The notes beneath the pieces were generated by a model. That model had not been told where the DNA came from. It did not search any database and saw only the letters and a program-made list of their open reading frames with translations. 5,546 nt of DNA from CAYLJV01 sp964554215 (GTDB lineage Archaea; Hadarchaeota; Hadarchaeia; Hadarchaeales; JAGGTB01). The position numbers and the translations under genes were made by a program. This document shows positions 1 to 5,151 of the stretch, piece by piece (the stretch's first letter is position 1; each line of letters begins with the position of its first letter). The DNA lies in contig CAZKND010000071.1 of assembly GCA_964554215.1 (NCBI GenBank), forward strand, positions 1-5,546, read 5' to 3'.

Positions 1-473
1 ATGGAAGTCGCGACATCATACATCCTTCTAAGAGCACCTCCAGCTGAAAGTTCCAAGTAACTTAGAAGTACTTGTAATGTGATACCTTCGATTGATTCAG
101 AAATGACTTCTGTTCCGACCAGCGTTTTCCTGACAAAATCCTTTATCCCCACTCTTTGAGAAGACTCTATTCTCTCGCCTTCCGGAACGACTTCGATGAG
201 GCTATAACCTACCAGATAAAGAGACAATATCTTCCTATTTATTGCCTCAAGGCTTTCATCTGGACCAATTTCTATTTTAATTTCTTTGGATCCTTCATCT
301 TGACTATACTTCGCAGGTGAAAGAACCAGAGAGGATCCCTGCTCGTCTACCACCATCCCATTTCCAGCTTCTAAATCCATCTCTTCCACCCAGTTTTTCG
401 GAAGGGAGAGGGTATAGGTGGAACCCCCTGTCAACTGGATTCTCCTTATTTCATCTCTTTTCCCATTCCCCAT
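1..473 (-). CDS. phoU: AbrB-domain PhoU phosphate regulator, N-terminal part (cut by left edge)
   Basis: Reading the minus strand from the ATG at 473-471 gives 157 uninterrupted codons running off the window. Residues about 9-53 form a SpoVT/AbrB-like swapped-hairpin domain, recognisable from RRIQLTGGSTYTLSLPKNWV and a following VVDEQGSSLVLSP strand pair. Residues about 73-157 are the start of a PhoU-like region, including the stretch IKDFVRKTLVGTEVISES and the typical ALRRMYDVATS helix at the end. This AbrB-PhoU order is the usual form of PhoU in archaea, where it is thought to sense or report phosphate transporter state and to bind DNA. The C-terminal remainder is missing only because the window ends. 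No Shine-Dalgarno sequence precedes the ATG, so the mRNA may be leaderless. The gene is divergent from pstS and shares its upstream region, which suggests control of the pst promoter. The family call is secure; DNA binding at this site is inferred. Confidence 0.88.
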   Translation of the reverse strand, partial: MGNGKRDEIRRIQLTGGSTYTLSLPKNWVEEMDLEAGNGMVVDEQGSSLVLSPAKYSQDEGSKEIKIEIGPDESLEAINRKILSLYLVGYSLIEVVPEGERIESSQRVGIKDFVRKTLVGTEVISESIEGITLQVLLSYLELSAGGALRRMYDVATS

Positions 474-485
474 ATATACAAACCA

Positions 486-500
486 CAAAAAAATATAGAA
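486..500 (-). promoter_or_regulatory. Possible TATA element for the divergent phoU gene
   Basis: On the minus strand this stretch reads TTCTATATTTTTTT. Its TATA core lies about 20-25 bases before the phoU ATG. That distance would fit a leaderless transcript starting at or near the start codon, consistent with the absence of a ribosome binding site. The whole region is AT-rich, so other TATA-like words exist and the assignment is weak. Confidence 0.3.
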
Positions 501-516
501 ATTAACACTAATAAGT

Positions 517-542
517 TTTCTCTATAATTTTATTTCTCTATA
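517..542. repeat. 10-bp direct repeat in the phoU-pstS divergent region
   Basis: TTTCTCTATA occurs at 517-526 and again at 533-542, a period of 16 bases. The pair lies between the phoU start and the pstS TATA box, where an operator or activator site would be expected. A regulatory role is inferred from position only; the region is AT-rich, so a chance match is possible. Confidence 0.4.
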
Positions 543-561
543 TATATTTATATATTCTATT

Positions 562-584
562 TAAGTAAAATATATATATACTTA
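562..584. promoter_or_regulatory. Palindrome bracketing the pstS TATA box, candidate operator
   Basis: TAAGTA at 562-567 is the exact reverse complement of TACTTA at 579-584, with 11 bases between. The probable pstS TATA box at about 570-580 fills the interval and overlaps one arm. A dimeric regulator bound here would block TBP. The divergently encoded AbrB-PhoU protein is the natural candidate ligand, but that is inference. Confidence 0.4.
568..580 (+). promoter_or_regulatory. Probable archaeal TATA box for the pst operon
   Basis: An AAATATATATATA tract lies about 56-68 bases before the pstS ATG. Transcription starting some 25 bases downstream would begin near 600-606, leaving a short leader of about 30 bases that carries the Shine-Dalgarno sequence. 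More upstream TATA-like words at 537-556 make the exact box uncertain. Confidence 0.5.
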
Positions 585-618
585 TCCCAAACTTGACCTT
601 GAAAGCTAAGAAAAATAA

Positions 619-627
619 AGGAGGTGA
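619..627 (+). promoter_or_regulatory. Strong Shine-Dalgarno of pstS, decides the start
   Basis: AGGAGGTGA matches the complement of the archaeal 16S rRNA 3' end and ends 8 bases before the ATG at 636. The in-frame GTG at 624 lies inside this site and so is unlikely to be the start. The same word, GGAGGTGAAAA, recurs ahead of the gene at 5336. Confidence 0.85.
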
Positions 628-635
628 AAACCGAT

Positions 636-1496
636 ATGAACAAATATTCTATGCTCGGAATAATACTTGTCGCTGTTATAGTAATAGGTGGAGCAATGGT
701 TCTCATCCCTGGAAATGGGAATAACCAGCCGGCTGATAACGAAACAGGGACTCAAGGATACTCTATAAAAGTTGTAGGGTCTTCTACCGTACTCCCAATC
801 GCCCAAGACGCCGCAAGTGCTTGGACCAAAGAGAATCCTACAGACCAAATAAATGTCAGTGGAGGAGGGTCCGGAGCGGGAATACAAGCTTTAATTGACG
901 GAACAACAGATATCGCCAATGCATCAAGACCTATGAAGGAATCAGAACAAGAAACCGCAACTAATGCCGGAGTTGACCCCGTTAAACATTCCATTGCAAA
1001 AGGAGCTGTTTGTATAGTGGTACATCCAAACAATCCCATTGAAAACATAAAACCATCAATAGCTCAAGATATCTTCTCGGGAGATATATCAAGCTGGAGT
1101 GAATTAGGTTGGTCCGACGGAGGAAACATCCAAGTCTATGATAGAGAATCAGGGTCTGGTACCCGAGAAACTTTCGTAAGTGAGGTCATGGGGACCAAAA
1201 AAGTAACTTCCGGAGCTTCTACCAACGGATCAAACGGAGCTATGAGAAGTGCAGTATCACAAAACACACATGCTATCGGATATGTAGGACTGGGATATGT
1301 AAACGATGAAATCAAGGCTCTAGAATACGACGAAGTAATGCCAAGCAAAGACACAGTAGCAAGCGGACAATATCCAATTACTAGGACGCTCTTCATGTAT
1401 ACCGATGGCCCCGCCACAGGACTTGAGAACGAATTCATAAGCTACGCTAAAAATGCGGAGAATATTATAGGAAATAACGGATTTATCCCACTTTAA
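636..1496 (+). CDS. pstS: Phosphate-binding protein PstS of the Pst ABC transporter
   Basis: This 286-residue protein is the extracytoplasmic phosphate receptor that hands phosphate to PstC/PstA. Residues about 5-24 form one hydrophobic segment (LGIILVAVIVIGGAMVLI), followed by a polar Asn/Gly-rich linker and the binding fold. Family hallmarks are VVGSSTVLPIA (46-56), VSGGGSGAGI (74-83), the TDIANASRP stretch (91-99) and RESGSGTR (170-177), whose Ser, Gly, Thr and Arg residues form the phosphate site in PstS proteins. Length and motifs fit the short PstS type. The only cysteine is C126, so there is no lipobox; the protein is probably held by its uncleaved N-terminal helix or is released. The ATG at 636 is preferred because a GTG 12 bases upstream falls inside the Shine-Dalgarno site. 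It is the first gene of the operon and is followed by a hairpin/T-tract. Confidence 0.95.
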   Translation: MNKYSMLGIILVAVIVIGGAMVLIPGNGNNQPADNETGTQGYSIKVVGSSTVLPIAQDAASAWTKENPTDQINVSGGGSGAGIQALIDGTTDIANASRPMKESEQETATNAGVDPVKHSIAKGAVCIVVHPNNPIENIKPSIAQDIFSGDISSWSELGWSDGGNIQVYDRESGSGTRETFVSEVMGTKKVTSGASTNGSNGAMRSAVSQNTHAIGYVGLGYVNDEIKALEYDEVMPSKDTVASGQYPITRTLFMYTDGPATGLENEFISYAKNAENIIGNNGFIPL

Positions 1497-1498
1497 CA

Positions 1499-1533
1499 AC
1501 CCATCAAAGTTGACGATGGGTAGAATTTTTTTT
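1499..1533 (+). terminator. Hairpin plus T8 tract between pstS and pstC, likely partial terminator
   Basis: ACCCATC (1499-1505) pairs perfectly with GATGGGT (1515-1521) around a 9-base loop, and eight T residues follow at 1526-1533. It begins 3 bases after the pstS stop. Oligo-T tracts terminate archaeal transcription and 3' hairpins stabilise mRNA. Here the element could give more pstS than pstCAB message, as binding proteins are usually needed in excess. Partial read-through is inferred, since no obvious strong promoter follows before pstC. Confidence 0.6.
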
Positions 1534-1604
1534 ATTAATTAAACTCATCAAAAATATAAAACTCATAAATCTATCTTCAAAACGAAAAAGAGGAAAATAT
1601 CTAA

Positions 1605-1622
1605 ATGAGCTGTGAAGAATGA
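1605..1622 (+). other. Five-codon mini-ORF overlapping the pstC start (ATGA)
   Basis: ATG at 1605 opens MSCEE and stops with TGA at 1620-1622, overlapping the pstC ATG at 1619 by three bases. A purine-rich AAAGAGGA (1587-1594) lies 10 bases before it, whereas pstC itself has no good Shine-Dalgarno. Ribosomes loaded here could reinitiate on pstC. Expression is not demonstrated and chance cannot be excluded. Confidence 0.3.
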
Positions 1623-2713
1623 AAGAGAAAATAAAAAACATATTTTCTATGAAAAATATTACAGCTATCTTCGCCTCCATCTCAATATTAATGATAATAC
1701 TCATCTTCATCTTCGTATTTTGGCAAGGTTTCCAAATTTTTGAAGACCAACCTAAAGTCCTTGATATCGAAAAGACTAATGAAACCATTGAAAATATCAA
1801 CGCAGGATATATCCCGAAAAATATAGAAAAAGAATTCGCAGAAAAAAGAATATCTTTCGAAAATGCCAAAGTAACCGATAAAGAAGGACCACCATGGAAA
1901 ATAAAGAGTACTGAGGCAACTTATATAGCACGTGAAAAAGAAAACTCAATAAACATTTACCAAAAAATCGGATTTTCAGATATATTCAACAAAGAATGGT
2001 CACCTGCACGTGACCCTCTAAGTTTCGGAATAATACCTCTTTTCATAGGTTCTCTAGCCGTTACCGCAGTAGCTCTACTAATATCTATACCTGTAGGAAT
2101 ATTTGGAGCAATATATGTCGGAGAGGTTGCTAGCGCTCGGATTAGAAGTATTTTGAAACCGATAATGGAGATTTTGGCCGGAGTACCTTCCGTCATATAC
2201 GGGTTTTTCGGTTTTATATACGTTGCCCCAAAGCTACAAAGTATGCTAAATCTACCCATTGGTCAGAACATTTTAACATCAGGTATAATCTTGTCCGCCA
2301 TGGTTTTACCCATCATCATCAGCGTCTCCGAGGATGCAATCAACTCTGTGCCTAAAAAATACAAGCAAGGTTCTCTAGCCTTAGGGGCCACCCGTTGGCG
2401 GACTTTGACGAGTGTGACTATACCTGCTGCCGCTTCAGGGATATCCGCTTCCATTATACTAGCTTTCGGAAGGGCCATAGGAGAAACTATAGCAGTTTCT
2501 CTCACGGTGGGAAATGTTGCTCAGATCCCCGGTTCTATTATCGATCCTGCTTTTCCGATGACTTCTGTGATAGCTTCCGAGATGGGAGAGGCCGGTCCTT
2601 TCACAGCACACGGACATTCTCTCTTCTTCCTTGGAGTTCTTCTGTTCACTACGACTTTCATCGTAAATCTAATTGCAAGAAAGATTTCTACTAGAAGTCT
2701 GGTGGAAGAATGA
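1619..2713 (+). CDS. pstC: Phosphate ABC transporter permease PstC
   Basis: One of the two membrane subunits of the phosphate channel; it pairs with PstA and is driven by PstB. The 364 residues comprise a first membrane helix (about 14-34), a long hydrophilic extracellular segment (about 42-118), the conserved GFSDIFNKEWSP motif (118-129) and then the BPD-transporter core starting near FGIIPLFIGSL. The cytoplasmic coupling loop that docks on PstB is visible as ALGATRWRTLTSVTIPAAASG, followed by the PstC signature GRAIGETIAV. Family members are commonly near 290-320 residues; the excess is mainly the charged segment after helix 1. A stop lies immediately upstream in frame, so ATG 1619 is the earliest start. 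The stop overlaps the pstA start as ATGA, indicating translational coupling. Confidence 0.93.
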   Translation: MKEKIKNIFSMKNITAIFASISILMIILIFIFVFWQGFQIFEDQPKVLDIEKTNETIENINAGYIPKNIEKEFAEKRISFENAKVTDKEGPPWKIKSTEATYIAREKENSINIYQKIGFSDIFNKEWSPARDPLSFGIIPLFIGSLAVTAVALLISIPVGIFGAIYVGEVASARIRSILKPIMEILAGVPSVIYGFFGFIYVAPKLQSMLNLPIGQNILTSGIILSAMVLPIIISVSEDAINSVPKKYKQGSLALGATRWRTLTSVTIPAAASGISASIILAFGRAIGETIAVSLTVGNVAQIPGSIIDPAFPMTSVIASEMGEAGPFTAHGHSLFFLGVLLFTTTFIVNLIARKISTRSLVEE

Positions 2714-3552
2714 AAAAATCAAAAATCTATCAAAAAATCGGATTTTGGGGCTCTAGAGTAGCTATAATACTCGGATTAAGCTTTTTAGGTCTGATAATAT
2801 TTTATATGATTAGCAATGGTATACAAAAAATAAGTTGGAACTTTTTAGTTTCTTCGCCTACGAATAAAGGCATTTTGATACAACTAATTGGAACATTCTC
2901 TCTTGTAGGCTTAGTAATCTTATTCACTGTTCCTATAGGAGTCATGACAGCGATTTATCTTTCAGAATACTCATCTCAAAATAGTCGATATACTAAATGG
3001 GTCACACAAGCAGTTTACAACCTGCGAGGAGTGCCCTCCATTGTTATCGGTCTTTTCGCCTATGCTGTATTTGTAAAGATCCTTTTCGGAGGGGGTTTAC
3101 TGGCAGGTAGCTTGGCACTTTCACTAATAGCTCTTCCCACTGTAATCATAACTTCGCTTGAATCCTTGAGAAATGTTCCGAATTCGTTCAGACAGGCCAG
3201 CAGAGCTTTAGGCGTTAGTAAAGGAGAAACCGTCAGAAGAGCCGTCCTTAAACCGGCTTTTCCGGGGATAATAACTGGGGCAATCCTAGGAGTTGGTGAG
3301 GCTGCAGGCGAAACTGCACCACTTCTATTTGCAGGGGCCGCTTTTTACATGTCAGACCTATCACCAAATCTATTTGGACCGTTTTCGGCTCTGCCTTACC
3401 ATCTTTATGAATTACTTGCATCTGCTACGAACATTCAAAAAGCCAAACCTTTCGCATTCGGCGAAGCTCTAGTACTGCTTTTAGTGATATTGTCCTTCTA
3501 TCTAATAGCTACTATAGTAAGAAATTATTACCGGAAAAAAAGAGAATGGTAG
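2710..3552 (+). CDS. pstA: Phosphate ABC transporter permease PstA
   Basis: The second membrane subunit of the phosphate channel, 280 residues. A first membrane helix lies at about 13-34, followed by a short external loop and five further hydrophobic segments. The helix starting LIGTFSLVGLVILFTVPIGVM corresponds to the core domain start. The coupling loop is ALGVSKGETVRRAVLKPAFPG (about 167-187), followed by the PstA signature GEAAGETAPLLF (about 195-206). This GETAPLLF form distinguishes it from PstC, which has GETIAV. Length is normal for the family. The start codon overlaps the pstC stop (ATGA), with GGTGGAAG just upstream as a ribosome binding site. The N-terminal IYQKIGF is shared with PstC residues 113-119, including 20 of 22 bases at DNA level. 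Confidence 0.94.
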   Translation: MKKSKIYQKIGFWGSRVAIILGLSFLGLIIFYMISNGIQKISWNFLVSSPTNKGILIQLIGTFSLVGLVILFTVPIGVMTAIYLSEYSSQNSRYTKWVTQAVYNLRGVPSIVIGLFAYAVFVKILFGGGLLAGSLALSLIALPTVIITSLESLRNVPNSFRQASRALGVSKGETVRRAVLKPAFPGIITGAILGVGEAAGETAPLLFAGAAFYMSDLSPNLFGPFSALPYHLYELLASATNIQKAKPFAFGEALVLLLVILSFYLIATIVRNYYRKKREW

Positions 3553-3553
3553 A

Positions 3554-3637
3554 ATGTCTATATTTAATAAATGTGGAAAAAATTGTCTAATTGAAAAGTT
3601 CGACAAAGTTAAAAAGAAAAATGAGAGGTGTCTATAA
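3554..3637 (+). CDS. Possible 27-residue small protein in the pstA-pstB gap
   Basis: An ATG one base after the pstA stop opens 27 codons, MSIFNKCGKNCLIEKFDKVK then KKNERCL, ending with TAA at 3635-3637 inside the pstB start region. It fills the 75-base gap almost exactly. The peptide is lysine-rich with three cysteines (7, 11, 26), two as CGKNC. It resembles no family I recognise. The ribosome binding site is poor, so translation would depend on coupling to pstA. It may be a real small protein, a coupling ORF that delivers ribosomes to pstB, or chance. Confidence 0.25.
   Translation: MSIFNKCGKNCLIEKFDKVKKKNERCL
3625..3630 (+). promoter_or_regulatory. GAGGTG ribosome binding site at pstB, overlapping its only GTG start
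   Basis: GAGGTG is the same core used ahead of pstS (621-626) and the gene at 5336 (5323-5328), where the start codon follows after 7-9 bases. Here no ATG, GTG or TTG in the pstB frame follows at such spacing; only ATA (3634) and ATT (3637) do. The usual GTG call at 3628 lies within the site itself. Confidence 0.45.
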
Positions 3638-4395
3638 TTTCTGGAAAAGTTCCTGTAACTGAAATAAAAAACCTGAAAGCATATTATGAAGATTTCCAGG
3701 CTCTAAAAAATATATCTACAAAAATACCTGAGAATAAAATAACAGCCGTTATGGGCCCGTCAGGTTGTGGAAAATCCACTTTCATAAAATGTTTGAATAG
3801 AATGTTGGAAACCATTGAAGAGGCCAGAGTAGAAGGGGAGGTTTTGATAAACGGTCGGAACATTTATGATAAAAATTTGGATCCTATCGAAATTCGCAAG
3901 AAGGTCGGAATGGTTTTTCAAGAGCCAAATCCTCTCCCAATGTCAATCAGAGATAATCTGACATATGGACCTAAAACACATGGCTACGACAATCTTGAAG
4001 AAACGGTTGAGAGCACTTTAAGATCTGTCGGACTCTGGGAAGAAGTAAAAGATAGGCTTGACACATCTGCTTTCCAACTTTCCGGAGGTCAACAACAAAG
4101 GCTCTGTATCGCTCGAGCACTCTCAGTAGAGCCCCAAGTTATTCTGATGGATGAACCTACTTCCTCTCTTGACCCGGTGTCATCTAAAAAGATCGAGGAG
4201 CTGTTAACCGATCTAAAAGATATGTACGGGATAACCGTCCTCATAGTAACTCACAATGTACATCAGGCAAAAAGGGTCGCAGATCATGCTTTGTTCCTAT
4301 ATATGGGGGAACTTTTGGAAGATGGACCGGCAGAGAAAGTTTTTGAAAATCCTGACCATGAAAGAACAAGAAAGTACATAGAAGGGGAGCTTTAA
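3628..4395 (+). CDS. pstB: Phosphate ABC transporter ATP-binding protein PstB
   Basis: The cytoplasmic ATPase that powers phosphate import through PstC/PstA. All ABC motifs are intact in the 255 residues: Walker A GPSGCGKST (43-51), Q-loop MVFQEPNPLPMSI (95-107, the PNPxPMSI form being typical of PstB), signature LSGGQQQR (151-158), Walker B VILMDEP (171-177), D-loop SSLDP (179-183) and switch histidine H209. The length is standard. The start is uncertain: GTG at 3628 overlaps the apparent ribosome binding site, and the alternatives ATA 3634 or ATT 3637 would remove only two or three residues ahead of the first strand VTEIKNLKAYY. The gap to pstA is 75 bases, unlike the overlapping pstC-pstA pair. 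Confidence 0.95.
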   Translation: MSIISGKVPVTEIKNLKAYYEDFQALKNISTKIPENKITAVMGPSGCGKSTFIKCLNRMLETIEEARVEGEVLINGRNIYDKNLDPIEIRKKVGMVFQEPNPLPMSIRDNLTYGPKTHGYDNLEETVESTLRSVGLWEEVKDRLDTSAFQLSGGQQQRLCIARALSVEPQVILMDEPTSSLDPVSSKKIEELLTDLKDMYGITVLIVTHNVHQAKRVADHALFLYMGELLEDGPAEKVFENPDHERTRKYIEGEL

Positions 4396-4430
4396 CCGGA
4401 AAATCAACCGAATTCATTCAAAAAAAATAT

Positions 4431-4454
4431 ATGTTCAAAAAAGAAAGTGGTTAA
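4431..4454 (+). other. Seven-codon mini-ORF ending one base before the DUF47 gene
   Basis: ATG 4431 opens MFKKESG and stops with TAA at 4452-4454, one base before the ATG at 4456. No ribosome binding site precedes it; an AAAAAATATATG tract does, which could also be a TATA-like internal promoter. In such AT-rich sequence this may be chance. It is listed because similar ORFs abut the starts of pstC and pstB. Confidence 0.15.
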
Positions 4455-4455
4455 C

Positions 4456-5130
4456 ATGACATCGGATAAATCAATAGAATGGTTGGGAAAACCTAAGGAA
4501 AAAAGGGCTTTGAAGCTCTGTAAAGGCCATATGGGGAAAATTGTTGAAGTTACTGAGGCTATGAGAGATTCTGTCCAATCTTTTTCTAAAAATAAGAAAA
4601 AATTCAAAAAGAGATCAGAGGAAGTCTTAGATAGAGAAAGATCTGCCGACGAAAAGAAGTCTCAAATTCTGAAAGAGCTTTCACGAGGGAACTTCCCTCC
4701 TATGAGTCGAGAGATGATTATCAGGCTAATACTAACCACGGACGACATAGGTGACAATGCGAGAGCAGCGACTCTGAAGCTCGGTTATCTTGAACCTGAA
4801 AAGATAAGTGACGAGGTTCTGGAAGGTTTGAACGAACTCTCTAAAATAGCATGCGATTCATCCGCCGCTCTAAAAGAGACGTTCACACTACTTCTCGAAG
4901 ATCCTGAGAAGGCCATTGAAAAAACAGAAGAAGTTGAAGAAATAGAGGAGAAAGCCGACAACTTTCGGGCTAATACTCTTATTCCAAAAATAATAGAATG
5001 GGCAGACGAATCAAAGAATCCGGGAACTTCATACATACTCTCAGAAGTAGAAGATAATATAGAAGACGTGGTTGACCGAACAGAGAACAGTGCAGACGTA
5101 ATAAGAGAAATCGCCATAAGATTAGTGTAA
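4456..5130 (+). CDS. PhoU-like protein of the DUF47 / PhoU_div (TIGR00153-like) family
   Basis: A 224-residue, highly charged, all-helical cytoplasmic protein. An N-terminal helix (about 18-45) is followed by a lysine-rich linker and the motif ExxAD at E61-D65, then LSRGNFPPMSREMIIRL (75-91) and DDIGDN (96-101). A second half repeats the plan with ExxAD at E164-D168 and a final acidic helix pair EDNIEDVVD (199-207). The order ExxAD - helix - F.P..RE.I - DD..D is that of the DUF47/PhoU_div family, whose acidic residues bind metal in relatives. Those proteins usually accompany Pit-type phosphate transporters; here the gene ends a Pst operon, 60 bases after pstB, where bacteria have phoU. The start ATG 4456 is chosen over in-frame GTG 4447, which lies in the weak ribosome binding region. 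A role in controlling Pst activity is inferred. Confidence 0.78.
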   Translation: MTSDKSIEWLGKPKEKRALKLCKGHMGKIVEVTEAMRDSVQSFSKNKKKFKKRSEEVLDRERSADEKKSQILKELSRGNFPPMSREMIIRLILTTDDIGDNARAATLKLGYLEPEKISDEVLEGLNELSKIACDSSAALKETFTLLLEDPEKAIEKTEEVEEIEEKADNFRANTLIPKIIEWADESKNPGTSYILSEVEDNIEDVVDRTENSADVIREIAIRLV

Positions 5131-5151
5131 ACTACTAGATTACAATACCCC

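Noticed and set aside
317..505. 62-codon plus-strand ORF
   Set aside because: It lies antisense to the AbrB-PhoU reading frame, has low-complexity Pro/Ser/Phe content and no ribosome binding site; it is a shadow ORF.
624..635. GTG at 624 as the pstS start
   Set aside because: The GTG is part of the Shine-Dalgarno sequence; ATG 636 has ideal spacing.
606..1438. Minus-strand ORFs of 93-100 codons opposite pstS
   Set aside because: They are shadows of the strongly supported pstS frame and show no recognisable motifs.
1504..1869. 121-codon minus-strand ORF
   Set aside because: It is hydrophobic only because it is antisense to AT-rich pstC sequence, and it runs through the intercistronic hairpin; no ribosome binding site was seen.
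2395..2694. 99-codon plus-strand ORF in another frame within pstC
   Set aside because: It lies wholly within the conserved PstC coupling loop and following helices, and its Ser/Phe/Arg-rich sequence is typical of an out-of-frame reading.
4785..5117. 110-codon minus-strand ORF opposite the DUF47 gene
   Set aside because: A serine-rich shadow of a Glu/Lys-rich coding strand; the plus frame has clear family motifs.
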